Shown here piece after piece: positions 55,785 to 64,000 of a stretch of 64,000 nt of DNA (within the stretch, counting starts at the first letter, position 1; each line of letters starts with the position of its first letter). Below the pieces are notes generated by a model. It was not told the DNA's origin. It did not search any database and was given only the letters and a program-made list of their open reading frames with translations. The stretch is from NCBI RefSeq assembly GCF_025971945.1, contig NZ_JAPDHW010000005.1:139996-203995 (forward strand). The letters are read 5' to 3'. Origin of the DNA: Chryseobacterium kimseyorum (GTDB lineage: Bacteria; Bacteroidota; Bacteroidia; Flavobacteriales; Weeksellaceae). The translations under genes and the position numbers were made by a program.

Positions 55785-56348
55785 ATGTCCCACCTCACTT
55801 TCTACCCTTGGATTGGTAAAAACTACAGTCAGTCACGCTACGGAAAACTTTTAATCATCGGAGATTCTCATTATTTTAACAATGGGCTTCCGAATTATTT
55901 GGCAAGTTTTACAAAAGCTCAGATTACTGAATTGGATGATATTGCGGGAAGTTTTCATAAAACAATTCTGAAGATTTTCGGTTATGAAAAACATGCAGAA
56001 TTTTAGGAAAATGTGGCTTTTGCCAATGCTGTTCGGAGTGCATTTACAAGTTCAAATCAAATTCCGACGGTGGCAGAAAAACATAAGGCTGAACTGGCTT
56101 TCAGAGAATATTTAAATCTATTAAAACCTGAAAAAGTGATTGTTTTTTCGAGTCGATTGTGGGAGCATTTTTTTAATAAAGTCGGTTGGGGAAATCATTT
56201 GGGAAAAATCAATAACCGATGGAATATTCGGGATTTAGATTATAATGGAGGAAGCTGTAAAGCAATTGGATTGCATCATCCCTCAACAAGAGGTTTCAAT
56301 GTTCCTGAATTTCAAAATATTATTTCCAAATTTCTCAGTGATTATTAA
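55785..56348 (+). pseudogene. Uracil-DNA-glycosylase-like gene interrupted by an amber codon
   Basis: A single reading frame of 188 codons from ATG 55785 with one TAG at 56004-56006 (codon 74); both sides are in the same frame. Before the stop: HLTFYPWIGKNYSQSRYGKL and LLIIGDSHYF; after: VAFANAVRSAFTSSNQIP, LLKPEKVIVFSSRLWEHFFN, and CKAIGLHHPSTRGFN. The WIG-KNY/LIIGDSHY pattern and the later LHHPS resemble the glycosylase-like family of bacterial proteins. A single base change, or a sequencing error, has broken it. Tag-flanking codons are all normal, so the loss is recent. Confidence 0.75.
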
Positions 56349-56649
56349 AATGGAAAAATTGCAACAATAAAGGCGATGCTCCTACGGAGCTTCTTATGTC
56401 TGCTTTATAATTTTGTACAAAGGCTTGGCTTTTACAGAGCCATTGAGCAAAAAATGCCACGAATGCACGAATTTTATTTTTGCTTTGTGGTTTGATTCTA
56501 AAACTAAAAAAAGGGACTGGAAAGATGATAATAACTGTTTTAATTCGTTTTACTGCTGAATTAAAATCATTCGTTCATTCATCGTATACCAAAAAACAAA
56601 AAAATGCCCCAACTTTCGCTGGGGCATTCTTATATATTTTGAGAAAATC
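56349..56649. other. Intergenic stretch with short palindromes
   Basis: 301 bp with no real gene. It contains GCTCCTACGGAGC (56378-56390), GGCT-TTTACAG-AGCC (56427-56441), then ATGCCACGAATGCACGAAT-like sequence (about 56454-56472), which I remember as dispersed in Bacteroidota. It ends in the terminator of the DUF3467 gene. Confidence 0.55.
56590..56628 (-). terminator. Terminator of the DUF3467 gene
   Basis: AATGCCCCA (56603-56611) and TGGGGCATT (56620-56628) with an A run on the + strand just before it, meaning a T run on the minus transcript. Confidence 0.9.
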
Positions 56650-56958
56650 TTACGCTTGTACGTTGTTTCCACCTAATACGAAAGGCTCAACTTCTTTGAT
56701 TTCTCCAAACTGCTGCTCGTAGTTTGTGATGTTTTGCTGAAGAGCTGTAAGAACTCTCTTAGCGTGAAGTGGAGCAAGAATTACTCTTGAACGCACGTTC
56801 GCCTGCTGTACACCTGGCATAAGCTGGATGAAATCTACTACAAACTCTGAAGGAGAGTGGTTTACTAAAGCAAGGTTACAATATACCCCTGAAGCTACCA
56901 TTTCGTTCAATTGAATGTTGATGTTGTTTGGATCTTGGTTTTGATTTTGGTTGTCCAT
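56650..56958 (-). CDS. DUF3467 protein
   Basis: 102-aa protein of the DUF3467 family: NIQLNEMVASGVYCNLALVN, HSPSEFVVDFIQLMPGV, and SRVILAPLHAKRVLTALQQN. Function unknown. It follows rpoC by 141 bp on the same strand, an arrangement I recall as common in Bacteroidota, and is closed by a strong terminator, so it may be the last gene of the rpoBC operon. Confidence 0.92.
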   Translation of the reverse strand: MDNQNQNQDPNNINIQLNEMVASGVYCNLALVNHSPSEFVVDFIQLMPGVQQANVRSRVILAPLHAKRVLTALQQNITNYEQQFGEIKEVEPFVLGGNNVQA

Positions 56959-57099
56959 TATTTTGTTTAAGTTTTATGTTTAAAAAATTCAAGGCTCAAA
57001 AATATAAAAAACTTTCAACCTTAAATATTAAATTTTAATTTATTTTGAGATACGTGATCGGGATACGGTATTGGTACCCCGAAACACGATACTCATATA

Positions 57100-60000
57100 T
57101 TAATTTAAGTCTTCGAATTCTTTCTTAGAACCTACAATTACATTTTGGTATTCTTTAAGTCCTGTACCTGCAGGAATTCTGTGTCCTACAATTACATTTT
57201 CTTTAAGACCGTTTAAGCTATCAACTTTACCAGCTACCGCTGCTTCATTTAGAACTTTAGTTGTTTCCTGGAATGATGCTGCAGACATGAAAGATTTCGT
57301 CTGTAGAGCTGCTCTTGTAATCCCTTGCAATACTGGTGTAGCCGTTGCAGGAAGTGCATCTCTCACTTCAACTAATTTCTGATCTTCACGCTTCAGTTTA
57401 GAGTTTTCGTCTCTCAGTTCTCTTGCAGTAATCATCTGACCTGGTTTGAATTCTTTAGAATCACCAGCTTCAGTAACTACTTTAAGACCAAATACTCTGT
57501 TATTTTCTTCCAAGAAATCCATCTTGTGCTCTAAAGCTGCCTCAAGGAACTGAGTATCACCTCCATCAACGATAGATACTTTCGTCATCATCTGTCTTAC
57601 GATAATTTCGAAGTGCTTATCATCAATTTTCACACCTTGCAGACGGTAAACTTCCTGAATTTCATTTACTAAATATTCCTGTACCGCAGTTGGTCCTTTG
57701 ATTTTCAGGATATCGTCCGGAGTAACTGAACCGTCAGAAAGTGGCGAACCAGCTCTTACGAAGTCATTCTCCTGTACCAGGATCTGGTTTGATAATTTAA
57801 CTAAATAAATTTTTCTTTCACCAGTTTTAGCCTCAACGATCAATTCACGGTTACCTCTTTTGATTTTACCGTAAGAAACTACCCCATCGATTTCTGTAAC
57901 AACCGCCGGGTTTGAAGGGTTTCTTGCTTCAAATAATTCGGTAACTCTCGGAAGACCTCCAGTAATATCCCCTGACTTAGCAGATTTTCTTGGAATCTTA
58001 ATCAAGACTTTACCAGCCTTAATTTTTTCACCGTCGTTAACCATTAAGTGGGCTCCTACCGGTAAGTTGTAACCTTTCTGTTCAACACCTTTAGAATCTA
58101 CTACCTTCAATGTAGGTACAGCTTTCTTATTTCTGGATTCAGAGATTACTTTCTCCTCAAATCCTGTCTGTTCGTCAATTTCCAACTGGAATGAAATACC
58201 CTGGATAATATCTTCATACTCAACCTTACCGGCGTTTTCTGCAATAATTACCGCGTTATACGGATCCCACTTAGCAATGATATCACCTTTTTTCACTTTA
58301 TCACCAGATTTAACCAGCAATTGAGATCCATAAGGTACGTTAGCAATCATCAATGGAGTTCTGGATTCGTTATCAGCAACCAATCTAAATTCTGTTGTAC
58401 GAGATACTACCACTTCCGCAGTATTACCGTTTTCGTCTTCAGAAGTAATTGTTCTTACCTCATCCAATTCTACGATACCGTCTCTTCTTGCAGCAATTGA
58501 AGGATTTTCTGATACGTTGGTAGATACACCCCCTTGGTGGAAAGTTCTCAACGTAAGCTGAGTTCCCGGTTCACCAATAGACTGTGCAGCAATTACACCT
58601 ACTGCTTCACCCATATGGATTTTCTTACCGGTTGCCAGGTTTCTACCATAACATTTAGCACAGATTCCTTTTTTGGTTTCACAAGTAAGTGGTGAACGTA
58701 CTTCTAAAGATTCAAGACCCATTTCTTCAACTCTCTTAGCCAAAGCCTCATCAATAATCTGATCAGCGATAGCAACCAATTCGTCGGTTTCAGGATCATA
58801 AATATTATGCAGAGAAACTCTACCTAAGATTCTTTCAGAAATTCTTTCAACGATCTCGTCATTTTTCTTAAGTGCAGTAACTTCTGTACCTCTTAAAGTT
58901 CCACAATCTGCTTCTGTTACGATAACATCCTGTGCAACGTCTACCAATCTTCTAGTCAAGTAACCTGCATCGGCAGTCTTAAGAGCGGTATCCGCAAGAC
59001 CCTTACGAGCACCGTGAGTAGAGATAAAGTATTCTAAGATCGAAAGACCTTCCTTAAAGTTTGCAAGAATCGGGTTTTCAATAATTTCCGCACCGGTAGA
59101 ACCAGCTTTTTGCGGTTTTGCCATCAAACCTCTCATCCCAGATAACTGACGGATCTGTTCCTTAGAACCCCTCGCACCAGAATCAAGCATCATGTATACA
59201 GAATTGAATCCACCTTGGTCAACTTTCATTCTGCTCATGATCATTTCAGTTAATCCGGCGTTGGTGTTTGTCCAAACGTCAATTACCTGATTATATCTTT
59301 CTGTATCTGTAATAAGACCCATGTTATAGTTGGCTCTAATTTCGTCAACAGTTTCAATAGATGTAGCAATCATTTTCTTTTTCTCAACAGGTACAACGAT
59401 GTCACCTAGTGAGAACGAAAGACCTCCTTTAAATGCGTTTGCATATCCTAAGTCTTTCATTGCATCCAAGAACTTCACAGTTGTCGGGAAATCTGTATCA
59501 GCAAGTACTTTACCAATAACATTTCTCAATGATTTCTTAGTAAGAAGTTCATTAATATATCCTGACTGTTTAGGTACGATCTGGTTGAATAAGATTCTAC
59601 CAACAGAAGTTTCAATCAGTTTAGTAGTGATTTCACCTTCTTCTTTTACCGGTAGTCTACATCTTACTTTAGCGTTCAATGAAACTCTACCTTCAGCATA
59701 AGCGATTTCCGCTTCTTCCGGAGAATAGAATGCAAGACCTTCTCCCAATACTTTTCTCTCATCTGTAGAGCTTAATTCTTTGGTCATGAAATATAGACCA
59801 AGAACCATGTCCTGAGATGGTACTGTAATTGGAGACCCGTTTGCAGGGTTCAAGATATTCTGAGAACCTAACATCAATAACTGAGCTTCCAAAATTGCCT
59901 CAGGGCCTAACGGTAAGTGTACCGCCATCTGGTCACCATCAAAATCGGCGTTGAATGCTGTTGTTACCAATGGGTGTAGCTGGATTGCCTTACCTTCGAT

Positions 60001-61365
60001 CATCTTAGGTTGGAAAGCCTGAATACCCAGTCTGTGCAAAGTAGGTGCTCTGTTCAGTAAAACAGGGTGACCTTTCATTACACCTTCTAAGATATCATAT
60101 ACTACAGGTTCTTTTCTGTCGATAATTCTTTTGGCAGATTTTACTGTTTTTACAATTCCTCTTTCGATCAGTTTTCTGATGATAAACGGTTTGTAAAGCT
60201 CAGCAGCCATATCTTTAGGAATACCACATTCGTGAAGCTGTAAGTTTGGACCTACAACAATTACTGAACGCGCAGAGTAATCTACCCTTTTCCCTAGTAA
60301 GTTCTGACGGAAACGACCCTGCTTACCTTTCAATGAATCTGAAAGTGATTTCAATGGTCTGTTTGATTCAGATTTTACTGCAGAAGATTTTCTTGTATTA
60401 TCAAATAATGAATCTACAGATTCCTGAAGCATACGCTTCTCGTTTCTCAAGATTACTTCCGGAGCTTTGATCTCCAATAATCTCTTCAAACGGTTGTTTC
60501 TGATAATTACTCTTCTGTAAAGATCATTTAAATCAGAAGTTGCGAAACGTCCTCCATCCAATGGAACCAATGGTCTCAATTCTGGTGGTATTACAGGAAG
60601 CACACGCATAATCATCCACTCCGGTCTATTGATCATTCTTGTATTGGCACCTCTCAATGCTTCTACAACGTTCAATCTTTTAAGAGCTTCAGTTCTTCTT
60701 TGTTTAGAACCTTCGTTGTGAGCTTTGTGTCTCAAATCGAAAGACAAAGCATCAAGATCAATTCTCTTCAACAATTCCTCAACAGCTTCAGCACCCATTT
60801 TGGCGATGAATTTGTTCGGATCTGCGTCATCAAGATATTGATTTTCTACAGGAAGAGTTTCCATGATGTCAAGGTATTCTTCTTCTGTAAGGAATTCTTT
60901 ATCATCAAAATCAGAACCATCCAATTTCTTAGCGATACCCTGCTGAATAACAACATATCTCTCGTAATAGATGATCATATCTAATTTCTTAGAAGGAATA
61001 CCCAAAAGGTAACCGATTTTGTTCGGTAAAGAACGGAAATACCAAATGTGCGCGATAGGAACAACCAGACCGATGTGTCCGATTCTTTCTCTACGTACTT
61101 TTTTCTCCGTAACCTCTACACCACAACGGTCACAAACGATCCCTTTGTAACGAATTCTCTTGTATTTACCACAAGCACATTCGTAATCTTTGATAGGACC
61201 GAAGATTTTTTCACAGAACAAACCGTCTCTTTCAGGTTTGTGCGTTCTGTAGTTAATGGTTTCCGGTTTTAGAACCTCCCCTCTTGAGTCCTGTAAAATG
61301 GACTCAGGAGAAGCTAAACCGATGGTTATTTTATTAAATCTACTTGATTTATTTTTATTTGACAT
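57100..61365 (-). CDS. rpoC: RNA polymerase subunit beta'
   Basis: 1421-aa largest catalytic subunit. The N-terminal zinc ribbon shows [20 protein letters not shown]. The active-site Mg motif is [13 protein letters not shown]. The trigger loop/bridge region and [16 protein letters not shown] with the second zinc site are also intact, as are [20 protein letters not shown] and the C-terminal [17 protein letters not shown]. Length typical for Bacteroidota. It follows rpoB after 126 bp. Confidence 0.99.
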   Translation of the reverse strand: MSNKNKSSRFNKITIGLASPESILQDSRGEVLKPETINYRTHKPERDGLFCEKIFGPIKDYECACGKYKRIRYKGIVCDRCGVEVTEKKVRRERIGHIGLVVPIAHIWYFRSLPNKIGYLLGIPSKKLDMIIYYERYVVIQQGIAKKLDGSDFDDKEFLTEEEYLDIMETLPVENQYLDDADPNKFIAKMGAEAVEELLKRIDLDALSFDLRHKAHNEGSKQRRTEALKRLNVVEALRGANTRMINRPEWMIMRVLPVIPPELRPLVPLDGGRFATSDLNDLYRRVIIRNNRLKRLLEIKAPEVILRNEKRMLQESVDSLFDNTRKSSAVKSESNRPLKSLSDSLKGKQGRFRQNLLGKRVDYSARSVIVVGPNLQLHECGIPKDMAAELYKPFIIRKLIERGIVKTVKSAKRIIDRKEPVVYDILEGVMKGHPVLLNRAPTLHRLGIQAFQPKMIEGKAIQLHPLVTTAFNADFDGDQMAVHLPLGPEAILEAQLLMLGSQNILNPANGSPITVPSQDMVLGLYFMTKELSSTDERKVLGEGLAFYSPEEAEIAYAEGRVSLNAKVRCRLPVKEEGEITTKLIETSVGRILFNQIVPKQSGYINELLTKKSLRNVIGKVLADTDFPTTVKFLDAMKDLGYANAFKGGLSFSLGDIVVPVEKKKMIATSIETVDEIRANYNMGLITDTERYNQVIDVWTNTNAGLTEMIMSRMKVDQGGFNSVYMMLDSGARGSKEQIRQLSGMRGLMAKPQKAGSTGAEIIENPILANFKEGLSILEYFISTHGARKGLADTALKTADAGYLTRRLVDVAQDVIVTEADCGTLRGTEVTALKKNDEIVERISERILGRVSLHNIYDPETDELVAIADQIIDEALAKRVEEMGLESLEVRSPLTCETKKGICAKCYGRNLATGKKIHMGEAVGVIAAQSIGEPGTQLTLRTFHQGGVSTNVSENPSIAARRDGIVELDEVRTITSEDENGNTAEVVVSRTTEFRLVADNESRTPLMIANVPYGSQLLVKSGDKVKKGDIIAKWDPYNAVIIAENAGKVEYEDIIQGISFQLEIDEQTGFEEKVISESRNKKAVPTLKVVDSKGVEQKGYNLPVGAHLMVNDGEKIKAGKVLIKIPRKSAKSGDITGGLPRVTELFEARNPSNPAVVTEIDGVVSYGKIKRGNRELIVEAKTGERKIYLVKLSNQILVQENDFVRAGSPLSDGSVTPDDILKIKGPTAVQEYLVNEIQEVYRLQGVKIDDKHFEIIVRQMMTKVSIVDGGDTQFLEAALEHKMDFLEENNRVFGLKVVTEAGDSKEFKPGQMITARELRDENSKLKREDQKLVEVRDALPATATPVLQGITRAALQTKSFMSAASFQETTKVLNEAAVAGKVDSLNGLKENVIVGHRIPAGTGLKEYQNVIVGSKKEFEDLN

Positions 61366-61375
61366 TTTTTTTGAA

Positions 61376-61410
61376 TTTGAGATTTGAGATTTGAGATTTG
61401 AGATTTGAGA
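61376..61410. repeat. Heptanucleotide tandem repeat between rpoB and rpoC
   Basis: Five exact copies of TTTGAGA (61376-61410), that is TCTCAAA on the coding strand, ending 10 bp before the rpoC ATG. Confidence 0.9.
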
Positions 61411-61491
61411 GTCTCTACAATTTATTTTGAACTTTATTTAAACCCTGCGGACAGAATTTCAAATTTCAAATAAATTAATTTCAAATCGAAT

Positions 61492-64000
61492 TTATTCCTC
61501 AAGTCTTACGTCTAATCCAAGACCCTGTAACTCGTGAAGTAATACGTTGAAAGATTCCGGAATACCTGGTTCAGGCATTGCTTCACCTTTCGCAATCGCT
61601 TCATAAGTTTTTGCTCTACCAATCACGTCATCCGACTTCACAGTCAAGATTTCTCTCAGGATATTTGATGCTCCAAATGCTTCAAGAGCCCAAACCTCCA
61701 TCTCTCCGAATCTCTGTCCACCAAACTGAGCTTTACCACCTAACGGCTGCTGAGTAATCAATGAATAAGGTCCGATAGAACGTGCGTGCATCTTGTCATC
61801 TACCATGTGCCCAAGTTTCAACATATAGATAATACCTACTGTTGCAGCCTGCGTAAATCTTTCTCCGGTACCACCATCATAAAGGTGAGTGTGACCGAAT
61901 TTAGGAACTCCTGCTTTCTCAGTGTACTCTGTAATCTGATCAAGAGTTGCCCCATCAAAGATTGGCGTAGCGAACGTCATACCCAATTTCTGACCAGCCC
62001 ATCCAAGAACTGTTTCATAAATCTGTCCGATGTTCATACGTGAAGGTACCCCTAGTGGATTCAATACGATATCTACCGGTGTTCCGTCTTCCAAGAATGG
62101 CATATCTTCCTCACGAACGATTCTCGAAACGATACCTTTGTTACCGTGACGACCCGCCATTTTATCTCCAACGTTAAGTTTACGTTTTTTAGCGATATAA
62201 ACTTTAGCCAACTTCATGATACCTGCAGGAAGCTCATCTCCGATAGAAATTGCGAATTTCTCACGGTTTTTAACTCCTTGAATATCGTTGAATTTGATTT
62301 TGTAGTTGTGAATCAACTGTTTGATCAATTCATTCTTATCGTTATCAACAGTCCAGTCTGCACCGCTTACGTTTACGTAATCTTCTACTGAAGTCAATAA
62401 TTTGTGAGTGAATTTCATTCCTTTACCGATAATTTCCTCATCTAAGTCATTGGTAACTCCCTGAGAAGTTTTACCGCTAACCAGTGTGTTCAATTTTTCG
62501 ATTAAAGTATTTCTCAACTCATCAAACTTAGCCTTGTAAGTGTTTTCAATCTCTTCAAGTTTAAGTTTTTCTTCAGTTCTTTTCTTCTTGTCTTTAATGT
62601 TTCTAGAGAACAATTTCTTGTTGATTACAACACCTCTTAATGAAGAATCTGCTTTCAATGAAGCATCTTTCACATCACCGGCTTTGTCACCAAAGATTGC
62701 TCTTAGAAGTTTCTCTTCAGGAGTCGGGTCAGATTCACCTTTTGGTGTAATCTTACCAATCATGATATCACCAGGCTTCACTTCAGCACCGATTCTGATC
62801 ATTCCGTTCTCATCAAGATCTTTTGTAGCTTCTTCAGACACGTTAGGGATATCTGCTGTCAATTCTTCCATACCTAATTTGGTATCACGAACTTCAAGAG
62901 AATACTCATCTACGTGGATTGAAGTAAACCAGTCTTCACGTACAACTTTTTCGTTGATTACAATTGCATCCTCAAAGTTGTATCCTTTCCAAGGCATGAA
63001 GGCTACTACCAAGTTTCTACCAAGAGCCAATTCTCCGTTTTCGGTTGCGTAACCGTCGCAAAGAACCTGTCCTTTTTCTACCGTCTCACCTACTCTTACG
63101 TTTGGTCTTAGGGTAATAGTAGTACTCTGGTTAGTTTTTCTGAACTTAGTCAGTTTATATGTTTTAGTAGCAGATTCGAATGATACTAAATCTTCGTCAT
63201 CGCTTCTTTCATATTTAATCGTAATCTGATCAGCATCTACATACTCTACAGTACCTCTTCCTTCAGCATTGATCAAAATTCTGGAATCTTTTGCAACCTG
63301 CTGTTCCAGACCTGTACCTACGATTGGAGCCTGTGGCTTCAACAAAGGAACTGCCTGACGCATCATGTTTGATCCCATCAATGCACGGTTCGCATCATCA
63401 TGCTCCAAGAATGGAATTAATGAAGCTGAAATACCAGAGATCTGGTTTGGTGCAACGTCGATCAAATTAACCTGAGAAGGCTCAACTACAGGGTAATCAC
63501 CATCTAATCTGGCAATAATTCTGTCTGTTAAGAATCCTCCGTTATCATCTAACTCAACGTTTGCCTGTGCAATTACTTTATCTTCTTCGTCTTCTGCATT
63601 CAGATAAATAGGGTCAGCATGTAGATCTACAGTACTTCCTTCTACTTTTCTATATGGAGTTTCGATGAAACCTAAAGTATTGATTTTAGCATAAATACCT
63701 AGAGATGAAATCAAACCAATGTTTGGTCCCTCAGGAGTTTCGATAGGACAGATACGGCCATAGTGAGTATGGTGAACGTCACGTACCTCGAAACCTGCTC
63801 TTTCTCTTGATAAACCACCAGGTCCCAGGGCAGAAAGTCTACGCTTGTGCGTGATTTCTGATAGTGGGTTGGTTTGGTCCATGAACTGAGAAAGCTGGTT
63901 GGTACCAAAGAATGAGTTAATAACTGATGTTAAAGTCTTCGCATTAACAAGATCAAGTGGAGTAAAGATTTCGTTATCTCTAACGTTCATTCTTTCTTTG
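61492..64000 (-). CDS. rpoB: RNA polymerase subunit beta (3' part, runs off the window)
   Basis: The frame continues past the window edge (in-frame codons before the first ATG read KER), so this is the C-terminal ~835 residues. It contains the rifampicin region [20 protein letters not shown] followed by [29 protein letters not shown], the [18 protein letters not shown] catalytic segment, and ends [15 protein letters not shown]. Residues equivalent to E. coli Gln513, Asp516, His526, Arg529 and Ser531 look unchanged. Start lies outside the window. The gene precedes rpoC as usual. Confidence 0.98.
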   Translation of the reverse strand, partial: KERMNVRDNEIFTPLDLVNAKTLTSVINSFFGTNQLSQFMDQTNPLSEITHKRRLSALGPGGLSRERAGFEVRDVHHTHYGRICPIETPEGPNIGLISSLGIYAKINTLGFIETPYRKVEGSTVDLHADPIYLNAEDEEDKVIAQANVELDDNGGFLTDRIIARLDGDYPVVEPSQVNLIDVAPNQISGISASLIPFLEHDDANRALMGSNMMRQAVPLLKPQAPIVGTGLEQQVAKDSRILINAEGRGTVEYVDADQITIKYERSDDEDLVSFESATKTYKLTKFRKTNQSTTITLRPNVRVGETVEKGQVLCDGYATENGELALGRNLVVAFMPWKGYNFEDAIVINEKVVREDWFTSIHVDEYSLEVRDTKLGMEELTADIPNVSEEATKDLDENGMIRIGAEVKPGDIMIGKITPKGESDPTPEEKLLRAIFGDKAGDVKDASLKADSSLRGVVINKKLFSRNIKDKKKRTEEKLKLEEIENTYKAKFDELRNTLIEKLNTLVSGKTSQGVTNDLDEEIIGKGMKFTHKLLTSVEDYVNVSGADWTVDNDKNELIKQLIHNYKIKFNDIQGVKNREKFAISIGDELPAGIMKLAKVYIAKKRKLNVGDKMAGRHGNKGIVSRIVREEDMPFLEDGTPVDIVLNPLGVPSRMNIGQIYETVLGWAGQKLGMTFATPIFDGATLDQITEYTEKAGVPKFGHTHLYDGGTGERFTQAATVGIIYMLKLGHMVDDKMHARSIGPYSLITQQPLGGKAQFGGQRFGEMEVWALEAFGASNILREILTVKSDDVIGRAKTYEAIAKGEAMPEPGIPESFNVLLHELQGLGLDVRLEE

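Noticed and set aside
56480..56722. 80-aa frame near the DUF3467 terminator
   Set aside because: It runs through the terminator and into DUF3467 antisense and has no recognisable protein features.

Overview
The window looks like a chromosomal segment of a Chryseobacterium-like flavobacterium (Bacteroidota, Weeksellaceae-type). The DNA is AT-rich. There is almost no Shine-Dalgarno signal. Several promoters fit the flavobacterial pattern TTG-N17-23-TAnnTTTG, two secreted proteins show or retain type IX secretion (T9SS) C-terminal sorting domains, and the RpoB, RpoC, GroEL and YidC sequences are of Bacteroidota type. I found no tRNA, rRNA, CRISPR array or complete insertion sequence.

Layout. 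1-7.5 kb: pyrG-yidC (minus), a YceI lipid-binding protein, radA, and a T9SS-exported zinc metalloprotease. 7.5-13.5 kb: an AcpH-like phosphodiesterase, a DUF6702-like protein translationally coupled to a RelE-type toxin-antitoxin pair, a HupE/UreJ membrane protein, an M1 metallopeptidase and a secreted protein. 13.6-15.7 kb: groES-groEL. 15.7-21.4 kb: an accessory stretch with a large HD-phosphohydrolase/Hsp90-like ATPase protein whose 5' end is frameshifted, an HNH-like protein, a kelch protein, a cluster of palindromic intergenic repeats, and a 21-bp tandem array. 21.5-31.4 kb: a membrane-anchored winged-helix regulator and its divergent neighbour, a DUF2268-like peptidase, a lipoprotein, an M48 protease, a rifampin ADP-ribosyltransferase (arr), a DUF1801 protein, an orphan T9SS sorting-domain remnant and a barrel protein, then a gene-free stretch packed with inverted repeats. 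31.4-46 kb: ordinary metabolic and housekeeping genes (ABC exporter, hydrolase, Crp/Fnr regulator, truA, lpxK, TlpA-like lipoprotein, dinB, amylase, carboxylesterase, alcohol dehydrogenase, a divergent HxlR/NmrA pair, and an NPP-type phosphodiesterase). 46-54.6 kb: a surface-protein locus (secreted adhesin-like proteins with Ig-like repeats, a second and strongly diverged 21-bp array, truncated paralogue remnants, and a TPR-HTH regulator). 54.8-56.4 kb: a membrane protein and a glycosylase-like gene broken by an amber stop. 56.6-64 kb: a DUF3467 protein, rpoC, and the 3' two thirds of rpoB, which runs off the window.

The points most worth following are: (1) two arrays with an exact 21-bp period, one homogenised and one in which mainly an AAATTT-centred core survives; (2) the HD/Hsp90-like gene behind groEL, probably a conflict-system component disabled or slipped by one lost A; (3) two reading frames at the surface locus that end in the same STLSN residues and are followed by near-identical leaders; (4) a gene-free 360-bp segment with four inverted repeats; (5) a perfect inverted repeat covering the dinB promoter and start codon; (6) arr present together with an rpoB whose rifampicin cluster looks wild type.
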